From: Gracilibacillus dipsosauri
GTDB lineage: Bacteria; Bacillota; Bacilli; Bacillales; Amphibacillaceae
Assembly: GCF_003176895.1 (NCBI RefSeq)
Contig: NZ_QGTD01000018.1
Span: 11,192-75,191, forward strand
DNA: 64,000 nt
Reading direction: 5' to 3'
The notes under the pieces were generated by a model. That model made no database searches and was not told the DNA's origin. It saw nothing but the letters and a program-made list of their open reading frames with translations. Position 1 is the stretch's first letter. Every line of letters starts with the position of its first letter. The translations under genes were made by a program, and so were the position numbers. Of the stretch, positions 25,691 to 34,948 are shown in pieces.

Positions 25691-28600
25691 ATGTATTATT
25701 ATTCAAAAAATAATTTTCTGGAGGTAAGGAAACTGAAAAAGAAAATTCGACTGAATAAGAGAATAAAATTAAAAATACAAAAATCGTTTATTCTATTCAT
25801 GGCAATGTTAGTGATCTTAAGTGGTGCTTTACCTTATTCAACTCCTCTTATTTTAGCAGAAGGGGAAACTGGTATTCAGGAACCAATTGTGACCAAAGAT
25901 GTTGATGGGGAAGAGAGTAGAGAGGTTATCAAAGGGGAGGAATACCAATATAATATAAATGTTAAATTGCCAGAGAATCTATCAAATTATGAATCTTTGA
26001 CGATCTCTGATACGCTCGATACACGAGTAGATGTTCAAGGGACAACTGTCCTTCTCAACGGGCAGGTTATTGATAGCTTTCAAGCAGTGGTAGATGGTCA
26101 AAATGTTTCCTTAGCATTGACAGCAGAGCAACTACGTGAGCTTGCGGAAAAGGAAGTGAGACTGCAGATTACATCAACAATAAAAGAAGATGCTACATCT
26201 GGAGAAAAAATTGATAATATTGCTCAAGTTGTGATTAATGGTAGTACTCTCTTAAAAACAAATTCTGCTGTTGTCATACCAGTTGATTCGGAGGAAAAGG
26301 ATGTAATAAAGCCAAATGAATCAAAAGAGGAAGACGGTGAGACTGGAGATGACAATTATCCAGCTAGGGAGACCAGTAGCCAACTCGTTAATGAAAACGA
26401 TAGTTCCGCTTCTAGTGAAAACTCGGATGTATCAATAGATCAAGTTGAAATATTCGCAGAGTCAATTACCCTTAACGAAGTTGATTCATATGGTAGTGCT
26501 AGCGATGGAAAGATATACCAAATAGATGGAAACGATCCAACTGTTGTCAAAGGAACCGTTACAATTACAGGTATAACAAACACATCTCTTAATGGATTAG
26601 CTATATCAGAGAATGAAGATTTTTTGTATGCAGCTAGAGCTAATAATCTTTACAGAATTAGTCCTGATGGATCGGCTCAATTTGTGGATACGCTAGCTGG
26701 AGGCGCTACAAATGCGGTGATTTACAACGGTAAATACCTCCATTCATATTTAAATGCCGATGACGGGAAATACTACCTAGGTACTTATGATTTAACCACA
26801 GGGGAAAAATCATCTAAAGAAATTATTGGTTATGATCCTGGTGATGGTGTAGGAGGGGATCTGGTAGTTGATAGTGATGGTTATTTATGGTTTGCTGCAA
26901 ATCAAGCTAATGCTCAAGGTACCTATATTGCTCAGATGAACCCGGAAACTGCTGAAGTTATACGTGTTATTCCTATAACACCGACAGATGGTAGACAACT
27001 AGAGGGGGGAGTCAGAGGAATCAGCTTCTTACCTAGTGGTGAGATGCTACTTAATTCCGGTCCTACTAATACCCATTTCACATTATTTATACTTGATCCA
27101 GAAACTCTTAGTACTACTTACTTGACGACTGTAAATGAGGGTGGTCTATCTGTCGACTTAGCTTCACGAGTTAGTCCAGAATTCGATCCATTTCCACCCG
27201 TACTAGAATCAGAGAAGCAAGTAGAAATATTCGAAAAAGCTCTGGGTAATACGGATGTTGAGAATCCAGAAGCTGGAGATACACTTTTATATACGATTCA
27301 AACTCGTAACACGGTGGAGGAATACAGTCTAATAAAGGAACTCGTTATTTCCGACACCATACCAGAGGGATTGGAATATGTAGCAGGGACATTATTGGTA
27401 GATGGAGAAGCTGTCACAGATGAAGCAGATGAAGATAAAGGACAAGTGGTCAATAATGAAATTATTGGAGAATTTGGTGACGTGCTTGATAACGACTGGC
27501 ATACTGTTGAGTTTCAAGTAACTGTCCAGTCAGGTCAAGAAGGGAGAACCATTGAAAACATTGCAACGGTAGATGCGTTGAACACGGAACCAGATAATCC
27601 ACAGGCGGAAGTCGATATCTATCCACGCCTTCCTGTTCCTGATGCATGTGCAGCACCAGTTGCGTTGATTAATGGTAGTTTTGAAGAAGGACCAGAAAGA
27701 GGTTCTTATCAAGCTTCAGGAATTTTCTTTTATGAATCCGAAGTTCCTGGCTGGTTTACAACAGATGATTCTCAAGGAGTAAAGCTTATCGAGCAATGGA
27801 ATTATAAGCTAGGGCTTCCAGCAGGTGTAACTAATTTTTCACCACCAGTCGATGGTGACAGGTGGGCAGAATTAAATGCATTTGATAATGGGTTACTATA
27901 TCAAGATGTAGAGACGACACCAGGTCAAACCATTTATTGGCGTTTATCTCATATGGGACGTCAAGGTGATGACACGATGCAAGTTCGAATCGGCCCAGCG
28001 ACAGACAATCCATATGATACAACGGTGCAAACACAGATGACGACAGGAAATACGGCATGGGAAACATATACTGGATCCTATACGGTGCCTGCAGGGCAAA
28101 CTACGACACGATTTGGATTTGAAGCGGTAAGTACTGGTGGTGGGAGCTTAGGCGCTGGTAACTTCTTGGATGACATTTTTCTAGGGACCGAACCATGTGT
28201 CGTGGCAGAAAAATCCGTTTCGCCCGAAGGAGAGGTCTTTGCCGGACAAGAATTAACGTATGAAGTAAATATTAAAAACAACGGTGGAGATATTGCTGCA
28301 GACACTACCTTTGAAGATGCGATTCCAGCAGGTACCGAATATGTTCCTGGTTCCTTAAAAATTATCGATGGTCCAGGTACAGGCGACTTAACCGATGAAG
28401 CAGGCGATGACGCTGGCCATTTTGATGGGGAAAAAGTCATCGTGGAGTTAGGCAATCTACCGAACACAAATGACTTACCTAATGGTATCACGGTGCAATT
28501 TAAAGTGAAAACATTGGACACGGATACAGAGAAACAAGTGACAAATAAAGCACAAATATCCTATGATAATCTGTTAGAAAATACAGAAGAACAAGTGGAA

Positions 28601-31600
28601 ACCAATGAAGTAACAAACACTGTCCTACCAAAAGAGGAAATTGACGCTTGTGCAGCACCAATAGCATTGGTGAATGGTGAATTTGAAAAGCCGGAGGGAC
28701 CGGGTACCTATGATAACTCGATAGCCGGAGGTGGTTATTACTATGCAGACACTGTCCCAGGGTGGGAAACGACTGATGTCAACCGCACACCAAGAGGAAT
28801 TATTCAAATAATGGACCCTGCTCGACCGAGTACTATACCTTCAAATACTCCGAATAAGGACAATCTTACGAGTAGATTTGCAGAATTAAATGCTGATACA
28901 AATAGTATGTTATATCAAGAATTACCCACCATACCAGGACAGACCATTTATTGGCGTTTAAATCATAGAGGTTACAATGGTGTTGATACGATGAGTGTTA
29001 ATATTGGATCAGTTACAGCCGATCCATTCAATACCACGCCAGAAATAGAGAGAATTTCAACAGGGACTACATGGGAAACTTATACAGGAACTTATACTGT
29101 TCCAGCTGGACAAACAATGACGCGTTTTGGCTTTAAAGCAATTAGTACATCTACCGGAGCATTGGCATTCGGTAATTACCTTGATGACGTCTTCCTAGGA
29201 ACAGAACCATGTGTCGTGGCAGAAAAATCCGTTAGTCCAGAAGGAGAAGTGCTCGCCGGCGATGAATTAACGTATGAAGTAACCGTTAAGAACAATGGTG
29301 GCGACATTGCTGCCAATACAATATTTGAGGATGCGATTCCAGCAGGTACCGAATATGTTCCTGGTTCCTTAAAAATTATCGATGGTCCAGGTACAGGCGA
29401 CTTAACCGATGAAGCAGGCGATGACGCCGGTCATTTTGACGGAGAAAAAGTCATCGTGGAGTTGGGTGACTTGCCGAATATTAACGAATTACCTGACGGG
29501 ATCACCGTTCAATTTAAGGTAAAAGCCTTAGTAAATGATGAAATCAATGAAATTGTCAATCAAGCTCAAGTAGGCTATGACAATCTATTAACCAATGAAA
29601 GAAAAGAAACAGAGTCGAATGAAGTGAATAATCCACTTACCTATCAGCAACCAGATCTTGAATCGGAGAAAACATCGGAGATCCATGAAAAAGCTGAAGG
29701 TAACACGGATGCCGACCATCCAGAGGTAGGCGACATTTTAACGTATAGAATTCAAACCCGTAATACGGTAGAAAATAGTCTCGTAACCAACCTTACGATC
29801 AGTGACATCATTCCAGAAGGATTGGAATATGTGGCCGGAACCCTAAATGTAGATGGCGAAGGCGTTACGGATGAAGCAGGAGACGATGCAGGACATAACG
29901 TAGATGGCAACATCTTCGGAGAATTTGGAGATGTCACGGATACCGAATGGCATACGTTGACGTTCCAAGTAGTCGTAGGAGAAGGACAAGCAAGTCAAGA
30001 TATTATCAACATTGCAACCGTGGATGGTGATAATATTGATGATCCGGATAAACCAGAACATGAAGTGAACATTTATCCTCGAGAACCAAACCTGGAATCC
30101 GAAAAAAATGCCGTGAACTTAGAAATAGGGAAAGAAAAGCTTGAAGTAGGCGATACCGTCGTTTACACGATTCAAAGTCGCAATACCGTAACCGAAAGTG
30201 TAGTCGAAAACTTTGTCATTTCCGATGTATTACCAGAAGGTCTTACGTATGTGGAAGGAAGCATGAAGGTAAGCAATGATGGGGAAGGTACGTTTGAAAA
30301 TGGAACGATTACGGCAACATTTGGTGACGTTGCGGATACCGAATGGCGTACCGTGAGCTTCTTAGTAACAGTTGATTCCGGTCAATCCGGCAAGACGATT
30401 GAAAATACAGCGACAGTAAATGGAGACAATGTAGAGGAGCCAGATGAGCCGAGCACCGACATTACGATCGATCCAAAGACACCAATACTGGAATCAGAAA
30501 AAGCAGCTAGTATTGCCGAAAAAGCTGATGGAAACACGGATGCGGAGCACCCAGAAGTAGGTGATACCTTAACGTATACGATCCAAACACGTAATACAGT
30601 GGAAGATAGTCTCGTGTCCAACCTTACGATCAGTGACGTCCTTCCAGAAGGTTTGAAATATGTGGAAGGTACGCTAATCGTCGATGGCCAAGCTGTTACC
30701 GATACAGAAGGGGACGACGCTGGCCATGTCGTAGACAGAGATATCTTTGGTCAATTTGGCAATGTGACAGATACCGAATGGCACACCCTAACCTTCCAGG
30801 TAGTAGTCGGAGCAGGTCAAGCTGGACAGGATATTGAAAACATCGCAACCGTAGATGGAGACAATATTGACGATCCAGATAAGCCAAGGGAAGAAGTGTT
30901 AGTTTATCCACGTGAACCAAGATTAGAATCAGAAAAAACATCTAGCATCGTAGAAAAAGGCGAAGGAAATACCGATACAGATAAATACCAAGTTGGGGAT
31001 ACGATTGAATATACCATCCAATCCCGTAACACCGTAAGAGAAAGTGTTGTCGAAAACTTCGTGATTTCCGATCAATTACCAGAAGGGCTTACATTCGTAG
31101 AGGAAAGCCTAGAAGTAAGTCATGAAGGAACAGGCAATATCGAAAATGGAACGATTACGGCAAGCTTTGGGGATGTCACCGATACGGAATGGAGAACTAT
31201 AACGTTCCAAGCAGTTATCGAGTCGGGACAATCCGGCAAGACGATTGAAAATACAGCCACCGTAGATGGCGATAATGTGGATGACCCAGATACTCCAGAA
31301 AATGAAATTATCGTGGATCCGAAAGAGCCAGTTCTAGAATCAGAGAAAGCGTCGAGTATTGCCGAAAAAGCCGAAGGAAACACGGATGCGGAGCACCCAG
31401 AAGTGGGCGATACCTTAACGTATACGATTCAAACCCGTAATACAATCGAAGATAGTTTGGTGTCCAACCTCACCATCAGCGACGTCCTTCCAGAAGGTTT
31501 GGAATATGTGGCAGGTACGCTAACTGTAGATGGACAAGCTGTTACCGATGCTGAAGGGGACGATGCTGGCCATGTTGTAAATAAAGATATCTTTGGTCAA

Positions 31601-34456
31601 TTTGGCAATGTGACAGACACCGAATGGCACACCCTAACCTTCCAAGTAGTTGTAGGAGCAGGTCAAGCTGGACAAGATATTGAAAACATCGCAACGGTAG
31701 ATGGAGACAATATTGACGATCCAGATAAGCCAAGGGAAGAAGTGTTAGTTTATCCGCGTGAACCAAAATTTGAATCCGAAAAAACTTCTAGCATCGTAGA
31801 AAAAGGCGAAGGAAATACAAACACGGAAAAATACCAAGTTGGGGATACGATTGAATATACCATCCAATCCCGTAACACAGTAACAGAAAGTATCGTAGAA
31901 AACTTCGTCATTTCTGACGAATTACCAGAAGGACTAACATTCGTAGAGGGAAGCCTAGAAGTAAGTCATGAAGGAACAGGCAATATCGAAAATGAAACGA
32001 TTACGGCAAGCTTTGGGGATGTTACCGATACAGAATGGCGTACTGTAACGTTCCAAGCAACGATTGATGCTGGCCAATCTGGTAAGACGATTGAAAATAC
32101 GGCAACAGTAGATGGCGATAATGTGGATGACCCGGATACCCCAGAGAATGAAATTATTGTGGATCCGAAAGAACCGAAGTTAGAATCGGAGAAAGCATCG
32201 GAAATCCATGAAAAAGCAGAAGGAAACACAGATGCCGAGCACCCAGAAGTGGGCGACACGTTAACGTATACGATTCAAACACGTAATACAATCGAAGATA
32301 GTCTCGTGTCTAACCTTGCGATCAGTGACGTCCTTCCAGAAGGCTTGGAATATGTGGCAGGTACGCTAATCGTCGATGGGGAATCCGTCACGGATGCTGA
32401 AGGGGACGACACAGGACATAGTGTAGATGGCAACATTTTCGGAAAATTTGGTGATGTCACGGATACCGAATGGCATACATTAACTTTCCAAGTAGTCGTC
32501 GGAGAAGGACAAGCAAGTCAAGATATTACCAACATCGCAACCGTCGATGGAGATAATATCGATGATCCAGACAAACCAGAACATGAAGTGAATATTTACC
32601 CAAGAGAACCGAATCTGGAATCCGAAAAAACAGCAGTAAATTTAGAGATAGGCAAAGAAAGATTTGAAGTAGGCGATACCGTCGTTTACACGATTCAAAG
32701 TCGCAATACCGTAACAGATAGTGTCGTCGAAAACTTTGTCCTTTCCGATGTATTACCAGAAGGTCTTACGTATGTGGAAGGAAGCATAAAGGTGAGTCAT
32801 GATGGAGAAGGTATGTTTGAAAATGGAACGATTACGGCAACCTTTGGTGACGTGACGGATACCGAATGGCGCACCGTGAGCTTCCTAGCAACGATTGATT
32901 CAGGACTAGTAGGCAACACGATTGAGAATGTGGCGACTGCTGATGGGGATAATGTGGACGATCCTGACAAGCCGAGCACCGACATTACGATCGATCCAAA
33001 GGAACCAAAACTCGAATCCACTAAAACATCAAGTATTGCGAAAAAAGCAGATGGAAACACAGATGCCGAGCACCCAGAAGTAGGTGATACCTTAACGTAT
33101 ACGATTCAAACACGCAATACGATCGAAGATAGTCTTGTGTCAAATCTTTCGATCAGCGATGTACTACCAAAGGGATTGGAGTATGTGGCAGGAACGCTAA
33201 CCGTTGATGGCCAAGCCGTTACCGATACAGAAGGTGACGATGCTGGACATTCTGTTGATGGAGAAATCATAGGTAAGTTTGGTGATGTAACAGATACGGG
33301 ATGGCATACGTTGACGTTCCAAGTTGTAGTAAAAGAAGGCCAAGCTGGACAGGATATTGAAAACATCGCAACGGTAGATGGCGACAATATTGATGATCCA
33401 GATAAGCCAAATGAAGAAGTGTTAGTTTATCCACGTGAACCGAAGCTAGAATCGGAAAAAACTGCTGTGAACTTAGAGGAAGAAAAAGAAGAATTCCAAG
33501 TAGGGGACACTGTTGTTTATACGATTCAGGCCCGAAATACAGTAAAAGATAGTATTATAGAAAATCTTGAGATTACCGATGTGTTGCCAGAAGGACTTGT
33601 CTATGTAGAAGGAAGCCTTGAAGTGAGTGAAGGCGGAACTGGAGACATAGAAGATGGAACGATTACTGCAGTGTTCGGTGACGTAACAAATACCGAATGG
33701 CATACGGTAACATTCCGCGCAAAAATAGAATCTGGTCAATCTGGTAAATCAATTGAGAATGTGGCAACAGTAAATGGTAAAAACATAGATGAACCAGACC
33801 AACCAAGTGAAGAAATTACTGTTAATCCACATGCACCAAAATTAGAATCGGAAAAAACTGCTGTGAATCTAGCGGAAGAGAAAGAAGAATTCCAAGTAGG
33901 AGACACTGTTGTTTATACGATTCAGGCCCGAAATACAGTAAAAGATAGTATCATAGAAAATCTAGAAATTACAGATGTATTACCAGAAGGACTTGCTTAT
34001 CTAGAGGGAAGCCTAGAAGTGAGTCATGAAGGAACAGCTGATATCGATGGTGGAACGATTACGGCAAGCTTTGGAGATGTCACGGATACGGAATGGCGTA
34101 CAGTGACCTTCCATGCAACCATTGAAACAGGCTATGAAGGAACATCGATTGAAAATGTTGCAACTGTAGAAGCGACTAACATCGAGGTTCCAGGGCAACC
34201 AACAGAAGAAATTGTGGTCGAGGAAGAAGTGACTTCTCCACCAGATCCTAGTGAAGAAGATCCACAAGAAAAACCTGAAGTTACAGAACCTAAGCAACCT
34301 GAGCAATTACAACCAATTGATGATGAAGTAGATAAAGAAGAAGAGCTACCAAATACAGCAACAAACAACATGAATTTAATTCTAGTGGGCTTGTTATTAC
34401 TTCTTTCTGGTGCAACCATATTGTACCGCAAAAAGAAAAAAGGTAAGTTCGAATAA
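25691..34456 (+). CDS. Giant LPNTA-anchored repeat surface protein (adhesin-like)
   Basis: A 2921-aa wall-anchored protein. A basic stretch and hydrophobic helix end near Ala56 as a signal peptide. Residues about 60-200 are an isopeptide-forming/DUF11-like domain, 200-265 an acidic linker, and 275-500 a beta-propeller-like region (DGKIYQIDGNDPTVV; LAISENEDFLYAARANNLYR; LVVDSDGYLWFAANQ). A DUF11-like unit follows. Two Cys-bounded lectin-like modules (653-836 and 987-1174) are each followed by another DUF11-like domain. Eleven repeats (1321-2860) come next, then a Pro/Glu spacer. The sorting signal is LPNTA at 2886-2890, a TM helix and KKKK. LPNTA is the type known for class D sortases. ATG 25691 lacks a good ribosome site; a perfect GGAGG lies 8 bp before an in-frame CTG at 25733, which may be the true start. 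Confidence 0.88.
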   Translation: MYYYSKNNFLEVRKLKKKIRLNKRIKLKIQKSFILFMAMLVILSGALPYSTPLILAEGETGIQEPIVTKDVDGEESREVIKGEEYQYNINVKLPENLSNYESLTISDTLDTRVDVQGTTVLLNGQVIDSFQAVVDGQNVSLALTAEQLRELAEKEVRLQITSTIKEDATSGEKIDNIAQVVINGSTLLKTNSAVVIPVDSEEKDVIKPNESKEEDGETGDDNYPARETSSQLVNENDSSASSENSDVSIDQVEIFAESITLNEVDSYGSASDGKIYQIDGNDPTVVKGTVTITGITNTSLNGLAISENEDFLYAARANNLYRISPDGSAQFVDTLAGGATNAVIYNGKYLHSYLNADDGKYYLGTYDLTTGEKSSKEIIGYDPGDGVGGDLVVDSDGYLWFAANQANAQGTYIAQMNPETAEVIRVIPITPTDGRQLEGGVRGISFLPSGEMLLNSGPTNTHFTLFILDPETLSTTYLTTVNEGGLSVDLASRVSPEFDPFPPVLESEKQVEIFEKALGNTDVENPEAGDTLLYTIQTRNTVEEYSLIKELVISDTIPEGLEYVAGTLLVDGEAVTDEADEDKGQVVNNEIIGEFGDVLDNDWHTVEFQVTVQSGQEGRTIENIATVDALNTEPDNPQAEVDIYPRLPVPDACAAPVALINGSFEEGPERGSYQASGIFFYESEVPGWFTTDDSQGVKLIEQWNYKLGLPAGVTNFSPPVDGDRWAELNAFDNGLLYQDVETTPGQTIYWRLSHMGRQGDDTMQVRIGPATDNPYDTTVQTQMTTGNTAWETYTGSYTVPAGQTTTRFGFEAVSTGGGSLGAGNFLDDIFLGTEPCVVAEKSVSPEGEVFAGQELTYEVNIKNNGGDIAADTTFEDAIPAGTEYVPGSLKIIDGPGTGDLTDEAGDDAGHFDGEKVIVELGNLPNTNDLPNGITVQFKVKTLDTDTEKQVTNKAQISYDNLLENTEEQVETNEVTNTVLPKEEIDACAAPIALVNGEFEKPEGPGTYDNSIAGGGYYYADTVPGWETTDVNRTPRGIIQIMDPARPSTIPSNTPNKDNLTSRFAELNADTNSMLYQELPTIPGQTIYWRLNHRGYNGVDTMSVNIGSVTADPFNTTPEIERISTGTTWETYTGTYTVPAGQTMTRFGFKAISTSTGALAFGNYLDDVFLGTEPCVVAEKSVSPEGEVLAGDELTYEVTVKNNGGDIAANTIFEDAIPAGTEYVPGSLKIIDGPGTGDLTDEAGDDAGHFDGEKVIVELGDLPNINELPDGITVQFKVKALVNDEINEIVNQAQVGYDNLLTNERKETESNEVNNPLTYQQPDLESEKTSEIHEKAEGNTDADHPEVGDILTYRIQTRNTVENSLVTNLTISDIIPEGLEYVAGTLNVDGEGVTDEAGDDAGHNVDGNIFGEFGDVTDTEWHTLTFQVVVGEGQASQDIINIATVDGDNIDDPDKPEHEVNIYPREPNLESEKNAVNLEIGKEKLEVGDTVVYTIQSRNTVTESVVENFVISDVLPEGLTYVEGSMKVSNDGEGTFENGTITATFGDVADTEWRTVSFLVTVDSGQSGKTIENTATVNGDNVEEPDEPSTDITIDPKTPILESEKAASIAEKADGNTDAEHPEVGDTLTYTIQTRNTVEDSLVSNLTISDVLPEGLKYVEGTLIVDGQAVTDTEGDDAGHVVDRDIFGQFGNVTDTEWHTLTFQVVVGAGQAGQDIENIATVDGDNIDDPDKPREEVLVYPREPRLESEKTSSIVEKGEGNTDTDKYQVGDTIEYTIQSRNTVRESVVENFVISDQLPEGLTFVEESLEVSHEGTGNIENGTITASFGDVTDTEWRTITFQAVIESGQSGKTIENTATVDGDNVDDPDTPENEIIVDPKEPVLESEKASSIAEKAEGNTDAEHPEVGDTLTYTIQTRNTIEDSLVSNLTISDVLPEGLEYVAGTLTVDGQAVTDAEGDDAGHVVNKDIFGQFGNVTDTEWHTLTFQVVVGAGQAGQDIENIATVDGDNIDDPDKPREEVLVYPREPKFESEKTSSIVEKGEGNTNTEKYQVGDTIEYTIQSRNTVTESIVENFVISDELPEGLTFVEGSLEVSHEGTGNIENETITASFGDVTDTEWRTVTFQATIDAGQSGKTIENTATVDGDNVDDPDTPENEIIVDPKEPKLESEKASEIHEKAEGNTDAEHPEVGDTLTYTIQTRNTIEDSLVSNLAISDVLPEGLEYVAGTLIVDGESVTDAEGDDTGHSVDGNIFGKFGDVTDTEWHTLTFQVVVGEGQASQDITNIATVDGDNIDDPDKPEHEVNIYPREPNLESEKTAVNLEIGKERFEVGDTVVYTIQSRNTVTDSVVENFVLSDVLPEGLTYVEGSIKVSHDGEGMFENGTITATFGDVTDTEWRTVSFLATIDSGLVGNTIENVATADGDNVDDPDKPSTDITIDPKEPKLESTKTSSIAKKADGNTDAEHPEVGDTLTYTIQTRNTIEDSLVSNLSISDVLPKGLEYVAGTLTVDGQAVTDTEGDDAGHSVDGEIIGKFGDVTDTGWHTLTFQVVVKEGQAGQDIENIATVDGDNIDDPDKPNEEVLVYPREPKLESEKTAVNLEEEKEEFQVGDTVVYTIQARNTVKDSIIENLEITDVLPEGLVYVEGSLEVSEGGTGDIEDGTITAVFGDVTNTEWHTVTFRAKIESGQSGKSIENVATVNGKNIDEPDQPSEEITVNPHAPKLESEKTAVNLAEEKEEFQVGDTVVYTIQARNTVKDSIIENLEITDVLPEGLAYLEGSLEVSHEGTADIDGGTITASFGDVTDTEWRTVTFHATIETGYEGTSIENVATVEATNIEVPGQPTEEIVVEEEVTSPPDPSEEDPQEKPEVTEPKQPEQLQPIDDEVDKEEELPNTATNNMNLILVGLLLLLSGATILYRKKKKGKFE
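29651..34225 (+). repeat. Alternating long/short DUF11-like repeats in the surface protein gene
   Basis: Eleven units open with a P-x-LESEK-type motif. Starts: 29651 (long), 30086 (short), 30482 (long), about 30920 (short), 31328 (long), about 31764 (short), 32174 (long), about 32609 (short), 33005 (long), 33440 (short), 33836 (short). Long units are about 145 aa (HPEVGDTLTYTIQTRNT; DGDNIDDPDKP). Short units are about 132-137 aa (QVGDT.EYTIQSRNT; DGDNVDDPD). Long units start 831, 846, 846 and 831 bp apart, so the duplicating element is the long-short pair. DNA identity between pairs is very high in places. Confidence 0.88.
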
Positions 34457-34481
34457 TAGCTACTTTTTGCTAACTATTAAA

Positions 34482-34530
34482 CAAAAGAGCTCTTTCCCTA
34501 AATTTCAAGGGAAAGGGTTCTTTGTTTTTT
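34482..34530 (+). terminator. Terminator after the giant surface protein
   Basis: AAAGAGCTCTTTCCCT and AGGGAAAGGGTTCTTT form a stem of about 16 bp with G-T pairs and a loop of about 7, followed by GTTTTTT. The stem core resembles the terminator at 50570-50604. Confidence 0.85.
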
Positions 34531-34948
34531 CCTTCTATCTCTTATCTCAATTCTTCTGTGGGGGTTTGGTATTATTCCTATCTGGTACCCCTTCTCTAAT
34601 TATTAGAGGGAGTTCAGTTTAATATAAATATAGGTCAATTTTGTTATGAAAATTCAAAGAAATAATGATGTTATTAATCTATAAGGTGATTTGTCTATAA
34701 TAAATACTATTGTTCCGGCAATACAAGAGATATTCGAAATAAGCAACTAAAAGTGAGGTATTCTATTATCAATTTTTAGTTGCTTATTTATTTTATCTTT
34801 ATTTTTATTTTCGATCAGATTAAATTATAACAAACTTTACAAGATATAATGAGTGTGATAATAATAAAAATACAATCAATCGACAATAAACAAAAGTAAT
34901 TAATAATAAAAATCAATATATCATAATTTATAAGAATGGAGTGGAAAT
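34531..34948. other. Intergenic region with an orphan hairpin, possible small RNA
   Basis: There is no ORF. A TATAAT (34696-34701) lies 36 bp before a strong hairpin, AAATAAGCAACTAAAA (34737-34752) with its complement (34774-34789), followed by an AT-rich T-containing tract. A transcript of about 80-90 nt from about 34708 would have no coding capacity. The rest, up to the deoR gene, is very AT-rich without a recognisable signal. Confidence 0.35.

Noticed and set aside
28078-28521. 147-aa open frame on the - strand, and many similar ones through 27.4-34.4 kb
   Set aside because: They recur in step with the surface-protein repeats and have low-complexity Ser/Pro composition; they are antisense shadows of the repeat DNA.
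29651-34225. CRISPR array or transposon-type repeats
   Set aside because: Units are 390-440 bp, coding, in frame and protein-domain sized, with no short repeat-spacer structure.
34410-34622. 70-aa open frame on + after the surface protein
   Set aside because: It overlaps the anchor coding end and the terminator hairpin, and has no ribosome site.
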